This document shows, one piece after another, positions 12,360-20,937 of a stretch of 39,246 nucleotides of DNA. Position 1 is the stretch's first letter. Each line of letters begins with the position of its first letter. Made by a program: the position numbers and the translations under genes. The notes under the pieces are model-generated. The model made no database searches, was not told where the DNA came from, and was given only the letters and a program-made list of their open reading frames with translations. The stretch comes from Ignavibacteria bacterium (GTDB lineage: Bacteria > Bacteroidota > Ignavibacteria > Ignavibacteriales > Ignavibacteriaceae): contig JAUYAB010000006.1 in the NCBI GenBank assembly GCA_030693705.1, forward strand, positions 1-39,246, written 5' to 3'.

Positions 12360-13670
12360 TTGAAAGAAAATCAGAGCATAGAGTTTAAGCAAAACTGGCG
12401 GGAGGAATATCTTAAATGGATATGCGGTTTTGCCAATGCAACTGGTGGTAAATTATTTCTTGGTAAAGATGATGCCGGTAATACCACCGGTATCCATGAC
12501 TATAAAAAGTTAATGGATGATCTGCCAAATATTATTCGCAATTATCTTGGCATAACAACTGACGTAAATCTAATAAAAGAAAATGAAAAGTATCTTATAG
12601 AAATAGATGTAAAACCGCAAACTGTTGCTATTTCATTGCGGGGAAGATACTATAAGCGTATCGGAAGTGTAAATACGGAATTAACTGGAAACAACCTGAA
12701 TGAATTTTTACTTCAAAAATCCGGAAGAACCTGGGATGATGTAATTGAAGAACGCGCTACTCTTAATGATATTGATAAAAAAAGTTTAAACCGGTTTATA
12801 AAGATCGGAGAAACAACAAACCGGTTACCGGATGTGGCTGGACTTAAAACTTCCGAAATATTGGAAAAACTGAGATTGATAGAAAAAGGTAATTTAAAGA
12901 GGGCAGCTCTAATTTTATTCGGAAAGGATCCGGGTAAGTTTTATCCCAATCTATCTGTAAAAATAGGGCGCTTTGGAAAAAATGATGAGGATTTATTGTA
13001 TGAGGCAGTTGAAGAAGGGCATTTGTTTATCTTGCTTCAGAATGTTTTAACTCAGTTGAACCGGAAATTTTTTAAGAATCCAATAGAGTTTGGCGGCTTA
13101 CAGCGAATTGAAAAGGGGGAATATCCGGTTGCAGCAATCCGTGAAATGCTGCTTAATGCACTTGTGCATAAAAGCTATCTTGGAGCGGCTATTCAAATAA
13201 GAATTTATGACAATAAATTTAGCATATGGAATGAAGGAATGTTGCCGCCGGGACTTACAATGGAATCATTGAAAAAACAGCATCCATCGATTCCCAGAAA
13301 TCCCATAATTGCAGATGTATGTTACAAAGGTGGTTTTATTGATACTTGGGGACGGGGTACTCTCAAAATTATAAATGCGTGTAAAGAAGCGGAGTTACCG
13401 GAACCCTCAATAACAGAAGTGTTTGGCGGATTTCGCGTAGAGATTTTTTCATCGAAAGTTATTGGTTCGGAGAAAAGTTCGGAGAAAAGTTCGGAGAAGA
13501 TAATTGCATTAATGAGAATCGATCCACAAATTACTATTGCACAATTATCCAATTCAATTGGAATAACAACACGGGCAATAGAGAAACAAATAGAAAAACT
13601 CAAGAATACGGGAAAAATAAAGAGAATCGGTTCTGATAAAGAGGGATATTGGGAATTAACAAAAAAATAG
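12360..13670 (+). CDS. AlbA_2/Schlafen-type putative DNA-binding regulator with RecG-like C-terminus
   Basis: The protein has 436 residues. The N-terminus (SIEFKQNW, then FANATGGKLFLGKDDAGNTTG) is the AlbA_2/divergent-AAA-4 Schlafen fold. The middle has REMLLNALVHKSY and an N-E-G-M-L-P-P-G motif of the HATPase-like RecG C-terminal module, and the end is a winged helix (ITIAQLSNSIGITTRAIEKQIEKL). A 12-bp tandem repeat near 13467-13500 encodes SSEKSSEKSSEK, a usual linker in this family. The start codon is TTG; no ATG lies near the family start. Such proteins are predicted regulators of unknown target. It lies in line within the heme operon with gaps of 13 and 25 bases, so it is probably cotranscribed and may be a late insertion. 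Confidence 0.87.
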   Translation: MKENQSIEFKQNWREEYLKWICGFANATGGKLFLGKDDAGNTTGIHDYKKLMDDLPNIIRNYLGITTDVNLIKENEKYLIEIDVKPQTVAISLRGRYYKRIGSVNTELTGNNLNEFLLQKSGRTWDDVIEERATLNDIDKKSLNRFIKIGETTNRLPDVAGLKTSEILEKLRLIEKGNLKRAALILFGKDPGKFYPNLSVKIGRFGKNDEDLLYEAVEEGHLFILLQNVLTQLNRKFFKNPIEFGGLQRIEKGEYPVAAIREMLLNALVHKSYLGAAIQIRIYDNKFSIWNEGMLPPGLTMESLKKQHPSIPRNPIIADVCYKGGFIDTWGRGTLKIINACKEAELPEPSITEVFGGFRVEIFSSKVIGSEKSSEKSSEKIIALMRIDPQITIAQLSNSIGITTRAIEKQIEKLKNTGKIKRIGSDKEGYWELTKK

Positions 13671-13695
13671 GAATTTAATTAACAGGAAAATATAA

Positions 13696-14637
13696 TTGAA
13701 ACAAAAACTTATCATCGGTTCACGCGGAAGCGAGCTTGCTCTCTGGCAGGCGAAATTTATCAAGCGTGAACTGGAAAAAGCGCACAAGCACATTGCCGTC
13801 GAAATAAAACTTATAAAGACAAAAGGTGATAAAATTCTTGATGTTGCCCTTTCAAAGATCGGCGACAAAGGTTTATTCACCAAAGAACTTGAGGTAGCGT
13901 TGATGAACCGCGAAGTTGATATCGCCGTTCATAGTTTAAAAGATTTGCAGACGGAAATTCCCGCCGGACTGAAACTCGCAGCCGTTACAAAACGCCACGA
14001 TGTTGAAGATGTTCTTATCGCAAGAAAAAAAGGAACAACCATTTGGGACTTGAAAGAAGGCGCGGTTGTTGCAACAGGTTCATTGAGGAGAAGATCGCAA
14101 TTGCTTCATCTTCGTCCGGATATAAATGTTGTTGAACTTCGCGGAAATGTTCCCACGCGCATTCAGAAATTTCTTGAATCAAAATGGGATGCTATTATTC
14201 TTGCACGCGCCGGAGTTGAACGGCTCGGTTTGAAGAAACACATTTCATCATTCATTAATAAAGAAGAGATGCTTCCGGCAGTCGGGCAAGGCGCGCTGGG
14301 AATTGAAATTCACAAAGACAATGTTTTTGCAGAAAAGGTTTTACAGGCGCTTCATCACGAAGCAACGTATCAAGCAGTGTTAGCTGAACGCGCTTTATTG
14401 AAAGAATTGGAAGGAGGCTGCCAGGTTCCTATCGGAGCTTTTGCAGAAGTAAAATCAAACGGACTTTATCTGGACGCACTCGTCGGTTCTCTTGACGGTT
14501 CGCTTACGTTCAGAAAAAAAATTAAAGGAACAAAACGCGAACCGGAAAAACTTGGGAAATCGCTTGCAAAAGATTTATTAAAAGCAGGCGCAAAAAAAAT
14601 ATTGGAGGAAGTTTATCAATCAGTAAGGCTTAAATAA
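13696..14637 (+). CDS. hemC: Hydroxymethylbilane synthase (porphobilinogen deaminase)
   Basis: The protein has 313 residues and joins four porphobilinogen units into hydroxymethylbilane. It begins IIGSRGSELALWQAKF, has HSLKDLQTEIPAG and ATGSLRRRSQLLHLRPD, and carries the dipyrromethane-cofactor cysteine C242 in ELEGGCQVPIGAF. The start is TTG at 13696, with AGGA about 9 bases upstream; the first residues then align with the family. One base separates it from hemD, so the two are translationally coupled. All catalytic features are intact. Confidence 0.97.
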   Translation: MKQKLIIGSRGSELALWQAKFIKRELEKAHKHIAVEIKLIKTKGDKILDVALSKIGDKGLFTKELEVALMNREVDIAVHSLKDLQTEIPAGLKLAAVTKRHDVEDVLIARKKGTTIWDLKEGAVVATGSLRRRSQLLHLRPDINVVELRGNVPTRIQKFLESKWDAIILARAGVERLGLKKHISSFINKEEMLPAVGQGALGIEIHKDNVFAEKVLQALHHEATYQAVLAERALLKELEGGCQVPIGAFAEVKSNGLYLDALVGSLDGSLTFRKKIKGTKREPEKLGKSLAKDLLKAGAKKILEEVYQSVRLK

Positions 14638-14638
14638 A

Positions 14639-16357
14639 ATGGAATCATTAAAAAACAAAACCATCGTTCTTACCACAACGGAAGAACAATCTAAAGAAAC
14701 AATCAATTTTTTTAAGAACATCGGCGTAAATCTTATCAGCTTCCCTTCGCTTGAAATCGTTCCGGTTGATGCTTCGGCACAACTGCAAACTCTTCTTGAC
14801 GAAGGCAAAACAGATTACCTGGTTTTCCAATCGGCAAACGCAACAAAATATTTTCTTCAGTTGGTAAAAGAAAAAAATATTGAGATCAATTATGAAACGA
14901 TGCGGGTTGCCTGCTACGGAAAAAAAACCGTGGCTATCTGCAAAGAAAATCAGATAAAGATCGATTTACTGCCGGATGATTTAGGAGTGAAAGGATTATT
15001 GAAATTATTCTCGCAAGAATCGATTGAAAATAAAAACATTCTTCTTCCCGGTTCAGTAGTTGGAAACGATGAGTTTCACGAAGACTTGAAAAGACTCGGT
15101 GCAACCGTTCAATCAATTCCGGTCTATGATATTCAAATTCCAAAAAAGGAAACCGTTGCCGAAGAGATTGAAAAAATTAAAAATAGTCAAATTGATTGGT
15201 ATCTCTTTACCGGTCCGGTGATCTATCAGAATTTTTTAGAGTTGTTAGAGGTAAGTAATCCCGGAGAATATTTTAAGAATAGTAAAGTTGCGGCAATTGG
15301 TCCAACTACAAAAGAAGCAATTGAGAAAACAAAAACAAGAGTTGATGTTATTTCGAAAAAATTTGCTCTTACACATGCGGTAGCAAATATTGAAAATTTT
15401 TCCGTTGCTCCACCGCCTCAAAAGAGGCAGTTAAAAAAACCAAAGAACTATCTTAAAAATAGAACGATCGTGCTGACAAGGGCGGAAGAACAGTCTCAAG
15501 AAACCATCAACTTTTTTAAGAAAAAAGAAGCGCATCTTATAAGTTTTCCCGCTCTGGAAGTGGTCGCGGTTGATGCCGAGGAAAAACTGAAAACCATTCT
15601 TGCTGAAAACAAAATTGATTATTTAGTCTTTCAATCGGCGAATGCAATAAAATTTTTTCTTCAATTGGTAAAAGAAAAAAAATTCCAAATCGATTACGAA
15701 AACATTAAAGTTGCTTGCGTTGGTAAAAAAACCGCCGCAATTTGTGAGGAGAATCAGATTAAAGTTGATCTGGTTCCCGAAGATTTCAGCGCTCTCGGTT
15801 TATTAAAATTATTCGCTATCGAACCGCTTGAAAATAAAACTGTTCTTCTTCCCCGTTCGGCTATCGGAAGAGATGAGTTTCGCGAAGGCTTGAAAAGATT
15901 TGGCGCTACGGTTAAAACGGTTTCCGTTTATGATATTCTAATTCCGAAAAAAGAATCTATTGCCGATATAATTGAAAAAGTAAGAACCACTAAAATAGAT
16001 TGGTATCTCTTTACAAGTCCTTCGACTTACCAGAATTTTTTGGCATTGATGGATATAACCAAGCCCAGGGAATTTTTCGCAAAAAGTAGAATTGCGGCAA
16101 TTGGTCCCACAACAAAAGACGCAATTGAAAAAACCAGGGTATGGGTTGATGTGGTTCCGAAAAAATTTACGGTTACACATGCTATCGCAAGTATTGATCA
16201 GTTTTATACTGTGCCTCTGCCTAAGAAAAAGTTAAAACAGCAATTTCAACCAAAGCAGCAACATCATCCGCAGATGCAGCAGCATCCGCAGCGCCCAACA
16301 GAGAAAAAAATTATCAGATATGTTCTAAAAAAAAGAAAGCCTCGAAATGAAAATTAA
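14639..16357 (+). CDS. hemD: Tandem-duplicated uroporphyrinogen-III synthase (HemD-HemD)
   Basis: The protein has 572 residues, twice the usual 250. Residues 4-258 and 272-526 are two full HemD domains that align without gaps at a constant offset of 268 and are about 60 percent identical by eye. Copy 2 keeps family motifs: LTR (R281), LPRSAIGRDE (R406, R411) and FTSP (S460). Copy 1 has T13, G138, N143 and G192 at those places, so it may be catalytically weak. A Gln/His/Pro-rich tail (536-560) and a basic end follow. The enzyme closes and inverts ring D of hydroxymethylbilane. It starts one base after hemC and overlaps hemE by 11 bases. Confidence 0.93.
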   Translation: MESLKNKTIVLTTTEEQSKETINFFKNIGVNLISFPSLEIVPVDASAQLQTLLDEGKTDYLVFQSANATKYFLQLVKEKNIEINYETMRVACYGKKTVAICKENQIKIDLLPDDLGVKGLLKLFSQESIENKNILLPGSVVGNDEFHEDLKRLGATVQSIPVYDIQIPKKETVAEEIEKIKNSQIDWYLFTGPVIYQNFLELLEVSNPGEYFKNSKVAAIGPTTKEAIEKTKTRVDVISKKFALTHAVANIENFSVAPPPQKRQLKKPKNYLKNRTIVLTRAEEQSQETINFFKKKEAHLISFPALEVVAVDAEEKLKTILAENKIDYLVFQSANAIKFFLQLVKEKKFQIDYENIKVACVGKKTAAICEENQIKVDLVPEDFSALGLLKLFAIEPLENKTVLLPRSAIGRDEFREGLKRFGATVKTVSVYDILIPKKESIADIIEKVRTTKIDWYLFTSPSTYQNFLALMDITKPREFFAKSRIAAIGPTTKDAIEKTRVWVDVVPKKFTVTHAIASIDQFYTVPLPKKKLKQQFQPKQQHHPQMQQHPQRPTEKKIIRYVLKKRKPRNEN

Positions 16358-17399
16358 AAACGATCTATTCTTACGCGCTTGCAAAAAAGAAAAAGTTGAG
16401 CGCACACCGATCTGGATTATGCGTCAAGCCGGAAGATATTTACCACAATACCGCGCAGTTCGTGAGAAGGCTGATTTTCTTACGATGTGCAAAACTCCGG
16501 AACTTGCAGCCGAGGTATCAATTCAACCGGTTGATCTTATTGGAGTTGATGCGGCAATAATTTTTTCAGACATTCTCGTTATTCCCGAAGCAATGGGAAT
16601 GCATCTCGAAATGCACGAAGGAAAAGGACCGATATTTCATCATCCGATCCGCAGCGAAGATGATGCAAAAATGTTGAAGGATATTGATCCGACAAAAGAT
16701 TTGAAATATGTACTTGATGCAGTTGCATTAACGAAGAAAGAATTAAAAGGAAGAGTTCCGCTCATCGGGTTTGCCGGTTCGCCGTTTACTTTGCTTACCT
16801 ACATGGTTGAGGGGCGAGGTTCAAAGAATTTTTCTGAAATAAAAAAACTGTTGTACGGCAATCCGAAACTTGCTCATTCACTTTTAAATAAAATTGCCAA
16901 GGCTGTTGCCATCTATCTTTCAGCAAAGATCGAAGCGGGCGCGAACGCTGTGCAAATTTTTGATACCTGGGGCGGAATCCTTACGCCGGATGATTTCCGG
17001 GAATTTTCTCTCAATTACATTTCAAAAATTATTTCAGAACTTAAACGGAAAGATGAACCGGTGATCGTCTTTGCAAAAGGAGTTCACTATAAACTAAAAA
17101 AGCTTTCCAAATGCGGTGCAGATGTTATCGGACTCGACTGGACAATGGATTTGAAATCGGTTCGAGAAAAAATCGGCAAGCGTGTTGCGCTGCAAGGAAA
17201 TCTTGATCCAACCGTTCTTTATGCAGATGAATCTAAAATCCGTGAAGAAGCGAAGAAAGTTTTAGCGTCGTATGGTAAAGGAAGCGGACACATATTTAAT
17301 CTCGGACATGGTATTTTGCCCGACGTGAATCCCGAAAATGCGAAAGCGTTGGTGAGGATAGTGAAAGAAGAAAGTATGATTTTTCACAGCAAGAACTAA
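16347..17399 (+). CDS. hemE: Uroporphyrinogen decarboxylase
   Basis: The protein has 350 residues and removes four acetate carboxyls from uroporphyrinogen III to give coproporphyrinogen III. The signature MRQAGRYLPQYR lies at 25-36, the essential aspartate is D75 in IIFSDILVIPEAMGM, and GFAGSPFTLLTYMVEG and NLGHGILPDVNPENAKALV complete the family pattern. The ATG lies 11 bases inside the end of hemD. A 124-base gap with a nested hairpin separates it from hemN. Confidence 0.97.
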   Translation: MKIKNDLFLRACKKEKVERTPIWIMRQAGRYLPQYRAVREKADFLTMCKTPELAAEVSIQPVDLIGVDAAIIFSDILVIPEAMGMHLEMHEGKGPIFHHPIRSEDDAKMLKDIDPTKDLKYVLDAVALTKKELKGRVPLIGFAGSPFTLLTYMVEGRGSKNFSEIKKLLYGNPKLAHSLLNKIAKAVAIYLSAKIEAGANAVQIFDTWGGILTPDDFREFSLNYISKIISELKRKDEPVIVFAKGVHYKLKKLSKCGADVIGLDWTMDLKSVREKIGKRVALQGNLDPTVLYADESKIREEAKKVLASYGKGSGHIFNLGHGILPDVNPENAKALVRIVKEESMIFHSKN

Positions 17400-17419
17400 A
17401 AATATAGATTTGTAAATAC

Positions 17420-17506
17420 AATGGGGCACTGATTTGTTAAGATTTTGTTATGATGCTTTAAGATCATAACAAATCATAATTGATCTTAAAAAATCTGCGT
17501 CCCATT
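17420..17506 (+). promoter_or_regulatory. Nested hairpin in the hemE-hemN gap
   Basis: GATTTTGTTATGAT (17441-17454) pairs with ATCATAACAAATC (17463-17475) with one bulged base. Around it, AATGGGGCA (17420-17428) can pair with TGCGTCCCATT (17496-17506), again with a small bulge. GATC-containing segments inside allow an alternative pairing. It lies 18 bases before the hemN start, where it could set hemN expression apart from the upstream genes, or be an operator for a dimeric regulator. No family match is recognised. Confidence 0.4.
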
Positions 17507-17523
17507 TTTTTAATGGAGCGATT

Positions 17524-18900
17524 ATGTTCAACTTTGATCTAACAAAATTTAAAAAATATGACAAACCGGGACCCCGGTACACAAGCTACCCGACGGCGCC
17601 GCAGTTTAATGAAACGTTCACTTCGGAAAAGTTTTTGGATGAAATTGTAAAAACGAATTACGGTGAAAATCTTCCCGATCTTTCGCTTTACTTTCATCTG
17701 CCTTACTGCGATACGCTCTGCTATTTTTGCGGCTGCAATATGATCATCACCCGCAACCGCGACCGCATTAAAGATTATGTGAAATATGTAAAAAAGGAAA
17801 TTGATCTCCTCCGTAGTTTTCTTAACGTCAACCGCAAAGTAACACAGTTGCATTGGGGTGGCGGTACTCCAACACACTTAAACCCGGATGAAATAAATGA
17901 TCTCGCTTCTTACATTCATCAATCTTTTAAATTTTATGATGACTCGGAAAACGGCTGTGAAATTGATCCGCGCGGATTGACGAAAGACCATCTCGCCGCT
18001 TTGCGCAACAACGGTTTCAACCGCATCAGTATGGGCGTACAGGACTTTAACGAAAAAGTACAAATTGCAACCAACCGCGTTCAACCGGAAGATATTACGC
18101 GGCAGACCGTTGCATGGATACGCGAACTTGGTTACCACAGTATAAATCTTGATTTGATTTATGGACTTCCCTTCCAAACTTTAAAAACATTTGAAGAAAC
18201 CGCAGAAAAGATAATTGATATTTCTCCCAACAGAATTGCGGTATTCAATTACGCCCACGTTCCCTGGATGAAAAAACATATGGCGTTAATTCATCCGGAA
18301 GATTTACCGCCGGCGGAAGAGAAATTAGAAATCCTTAAAATGACAATTGAAAAACTAACCGGCGCAGGCTATGTTTTTTTGGGAATGGATCACTTTGCCA
18401 AACCTGATGACGAACTTGCGGTTGCAATGAGAGAGAAAAAATTACACAGGAATTTTCAAGGTTACAGCACCCGATCCGGAACGGATTTATATTCGTTTGG
18501 AATTACCGGTATCAGCCAGCTTCAACGGGTTTATGCACAGAACTTGAAAACTGAAAAAGAGTATTTTGCTGCGCTTGATAACGAATCCTTACCAATCGCA
18601 AAGGGTTATTATCTAAGTGAAGATGATCTTCTTCGACGATATGTGATAATGAAATTGATGTGCGACTTTGAACTTGATATGAAATCGGTTGAAGAGAAAT
18701 TCAAAATAGATTTTAAAACTTACTTCGCTTGGGGATTAGCAAATCTACAAGAAATGATTACCGATGAATTGCTTTCGATTGAGAATGATAAAATTATTGT
18801 GAGTGAAATGGGAAGACTACTCATTCGTAATATCGCAATGAACTTCGACGGCTATCTTGAACGGAAAGAAGATAAAGCGAAATATTCAAGAACGGTTTAG
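17524..18900 (+). CDS. hemN: Oxygen-independent coproporphyrinogen-III oxidase
   Basis: The protein has 458 residues, a radical SAM enzyme that decarboxylates two propionates of coproporphyrinogen III without oxygen. The N-terminus KPGPRYTSYPTAPQF is typical of true HemN, and the cluster ligands are C62-x3-C66-x2-C69 followed by C71 (YCDTLCYFCGC). WGGGTPTHL and GVQDFNEKVQIATNR follow as in the E. coli enzyme. The length is full and the motif pattern separates it from HemW, which lacks the YTSYPTA start. It is the last gene of the run and is followed by a terminator hairpin shared with the convergent peptidase gene. It suggests heme synthesis under low oxygen. Confidence 0.96.
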   Translation: MFNFDLTKFKKYDKPGPRYTSYPTAPQFNETFTSEKFLDEIVKTNYGENLPDLSLYFHLPYCDTLCYFCGCNMIITRNRDRIKDYVKYVKKEIDLLRSFLNVNRKVTQLHWGGGTPTHLNPDEINDLASYIHQSFKFYDDSENGCEIDPRGLTKDHLAALRNNGFNRISMGVQDFNEKVQIATNRVQPEDITRQTVAWIRELGYHSINLDLIYGLPFQTLKTFEETAEKIIDISPNRIAVFNYAHVPWMKKHMALIHPEDLPPAEEKLEILKMTIEKLTGAGYVFLGMDHFAKPDDELAVAMREKKLHRNFQGYSTRSGTDLYSFGITGISQLQRVYAQNLKTEKEYFAALDNESLPIAKGYYLSEDDLLRRYVIMKLMCDFELDMKSVEEKFKIDFKTYFAWGLANLQEMITDELLSIENDKIIVSEMGRLLIRNIAMNFDGYLERKEDKAKYSRTV

Positions 18901-18916
18901 AAAGAAGTAAGAATAC

Positions 18917-18946
18917 AGAAGTCAGAATTATTATGTTCTGACTTCT
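18917..18946. terminator. Hairpin between convergent hemN and M14 peptidase genes
   Basis: AGAAGTCAGAA (18917-18927) pairs exactly with TTCTGACTTCT (18936-18946) around an 8-base loop. A repeat of the right arm, TTCTGATTTCT, follows at 18951-18961. It lies in the 78-base gap between two genes that face each other, so it likely ends both transcripts, although the T-run is weak. Confidence 0.6.
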
Positions 18947-18978
18947 TAGTTCTGATTTCTATTTAGCTTGAGATCCGA

Positions 18979-20733
18979 CTACTCCGGGTAATTCTCTTCC
19001 ATCGATCTGTTCGTTCTAATTTTATCAAATGATTTTATGATCGGATAAATTTTTTCATTCTTATCGAAAAACTGACAGCGCTTATAGAAAAAGTCCAACC
19101 GTTTAGCGGGATCATTTTTAAAAGCTTCGTCTGTTTCCAATTTAGAATAAAAATCTTTCCGGTAACGTTCGTTTTCAGCAAGCATTTTCTTTGCGATCGG
19201 CTCCATTGCGTAAGGCTCAATGTATTCCTTCCGCTCTAAGAACATATTGAAGAAACCCCACTTTGCCAGCGAATCGGGCGCAGTTGGTTCCAACAAATTA
19301 ACGATCACACGGAGAGCGCGTTGATTCGCTCTTACTACAAAAGTTCCTTCCTGAATTCTTTTTTTCTCCCGCCATTTTATTAAATCAAAACTGATCATCT
19401 GCCGTCCTTCGTATGAGGAATTAAAGAACTTCACATTCTTAAAGCGCATCCGTTCAACATGCAGAATATGCGGCTGAAACAGTTGTTCGACAAAAATTTT
19501 ATGAAGTTTTAAAAGATAGATGACGAAATGCAATTCCCTTGGAATCAGGTAGGCTTCGGGAACATCGCAAAATTCAGTTACTTCCGCTTTGTTAAATAAG
19601 GGAACTTCAAACTGAATGGGAACATCCGTATAGCGGGTAACCGTTGAACCGGTAACTTCACTTTCTTCCTCTATTGTTTTATATCCTTTGAACATAAACG
19701 GTTCACTTTCATCAGAAAGAGAAAAGCTTATAGGAATCGGTTCATTGCTTCCGTAAAAAAGATCAACGGTGCTTTTATCGGCGCGAAGGTTCATCGCCAA
19801 AATTGTAAGGTGATTATCATTAAGATATTCCAGCGTAACTTCGTTCATCGCTTTGGTGGATCGTACACGATTCTCAAACGGTTTAAGGCTATGCGTTTCT
19901 ACAAGCAGACAAATTCTATTGTGCAACGCTGCATACCCGGTAGAAAAGCGCGGAAGCGAAGGCTCAAGAATAATTCCGTTTTCCAATTTGTTGTCTTTGA
20001 ATTCAAGGTAAGGACAAACTAAAAATCCTTTATCTTCAACATTTTTTGTAAGATGCGGAATAAATTTATCTTTCAGAAAAAGTGCGGTTTCTTTATGAAT
20101 GTTTTGATTTGTTTCCAAGCCGTAAGAGATATGGTATTGATAATCGGCGCCATCCGTGGTGTGGTTATCAATTATAAAATCGGGAAGCCAGTCATTAAAG
20201 AAGCGGAGAAAGATTTTCATCTCCGGCGCGTCGCCTTTCATATAATCACGGTTCAGGTTATAGTTTAGCGAGGTTGTCCGCCATCCCATTTCCGTCGGAC
20301 CGTTTTGATTCGGGCGGTTAAATTCTGATGTGCGTTCGTGTCCATCGACATTAAAAATCGGAAGCACAAGCAGAATAAGATTTTTCAGCAGATGCGCTTT
20401 TTCTTTGGTGATAAGAATTTCGCGAAGCAAAAGCATGGTTGCATCCTTGCCTTCAATTTCACCGGCGTGAATTCCGTTTTGGATCAGCACGATCAACTTG
20501 CCGGAGTCGCGTGCTTTCGGAGCAGTAAATTCGCGGTTGTTCGAAACAATCAACGAGCGTATCGGCCTCCCTTGAGGTGAAAAGCCAAGCGTAATCATTT
20601 TTGCAAATTGTGACTCACGTGTAAAATGCTCAAAGTACCGCATCGTTTCTTCAAAACCCGGGGAAGAAATTCCGCCCGACTTTTCGAAGTGAGTTACCCA
20701 CCTGTCTTGGTTGTTACTTTGTTCTTGTTTCAT
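18979..20733 (-). CDS. M14-family zinc carboxypeptidase-like protein
   Basis: The protein has 584 residues. The M14 zinc motif H89-x2-E92 is seen in NGIHAGEIEGKDA, and a third histidine in IIDNHTTDGADYQY is a likely ligand. VETHSLKPFENR further on resembles the catalytic-glutamate region. It has no clear signal peptide, so it may be cytoplasmic, unlike many M14 exopeptidases. The C-terminal 270 residues have no recognised domain. Substrate is unknown. It faces hemN and is divergent from the protoporphyrinogen oxidase gene; the placement among heme genes is probably incidental. Confidence 0.85.
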   Translation of the reverse strand: MKQEQSNNQDRWVTHFEKSGGISSPGFEETMRYFEHFTRESQFAKMITLGFSPQGRPIRSLIVSNNREFTAPKARDSGKLIVLIQNGIHAGEIEGKDATMLLLREILITKEKAHLLKNLILLVLPIFNVDGHERTSEFNRPNQNGPTEMGWRTTSLNYNLNRDYMKGDAPEMKIFLRFFNDWLPDFIIDNHTTDGADYQYHISYGLETNQNIHKETALFLKDKFIPHLTKNVEDKGFLVCPYLEFKDNKLENGIILEPSLPRFSTGYAALHNRICLLVETHSLKPFENRVRSTKAMNEVTLEYLNDNHLTILAMNLRADKSTVDLFYGSNEPIPISFSLSDESEPFMFKGYKTIEEESEVTGSTVTRYTDVPIQFEVPLFNKAEVTEFCDVPEAYLIPRELHFVIYLLKLHKIFVEQLFQPHILHVERMRFKNVKFFNSSYEGRQMISFDLIKWREKKRIQEGTFVVRANQRALRVIVNLLEPTAPDSLAKWGFFNMFLERKEYIEPYAMEPIAKKMLAENERYRKDFYSKLETDEAFKNDPAKRLDFFYKRCQFFDKNEKIYPIIKSFDKIRTNRSMEENYPE

Positions 20734-20761
20734 TTTTCTTCCAAGATTAAGTGAAAATCTC

Positions 20762-20781
20762 TTGCACTACGTTTAGTGCAA
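20762..20781. promoter_or_regulatory. Palindrome in the divergent region before the M14 peptidase
   Basis: TTGCACTA (20762-20769) and TAGTGCAA (20774-20781) are exact reverse complements around CGTT. It lies 28 bases upstream of the peptidase start codon in the 204-base divergent region shared with hemG. Its size suits a dimeric repressor site. The rest of the gap is AT-rich and shows no clear promoter boxes. Confidence 0.35.
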
Positions 20782-20937
20782 TAAATACCTATTTATTTAA
20801 TAAATTTGAAAAAGAACTTCAAATGTTTACTCTAACTTCCGAAAAATATTTGTGTAGTTCAACTAAAATTTAAATTTTTTTTTCAGTTATTATGTTTATC
20901 ATGGGTCTTAGTTTCACATAATTTAGAAATTTTTTTT

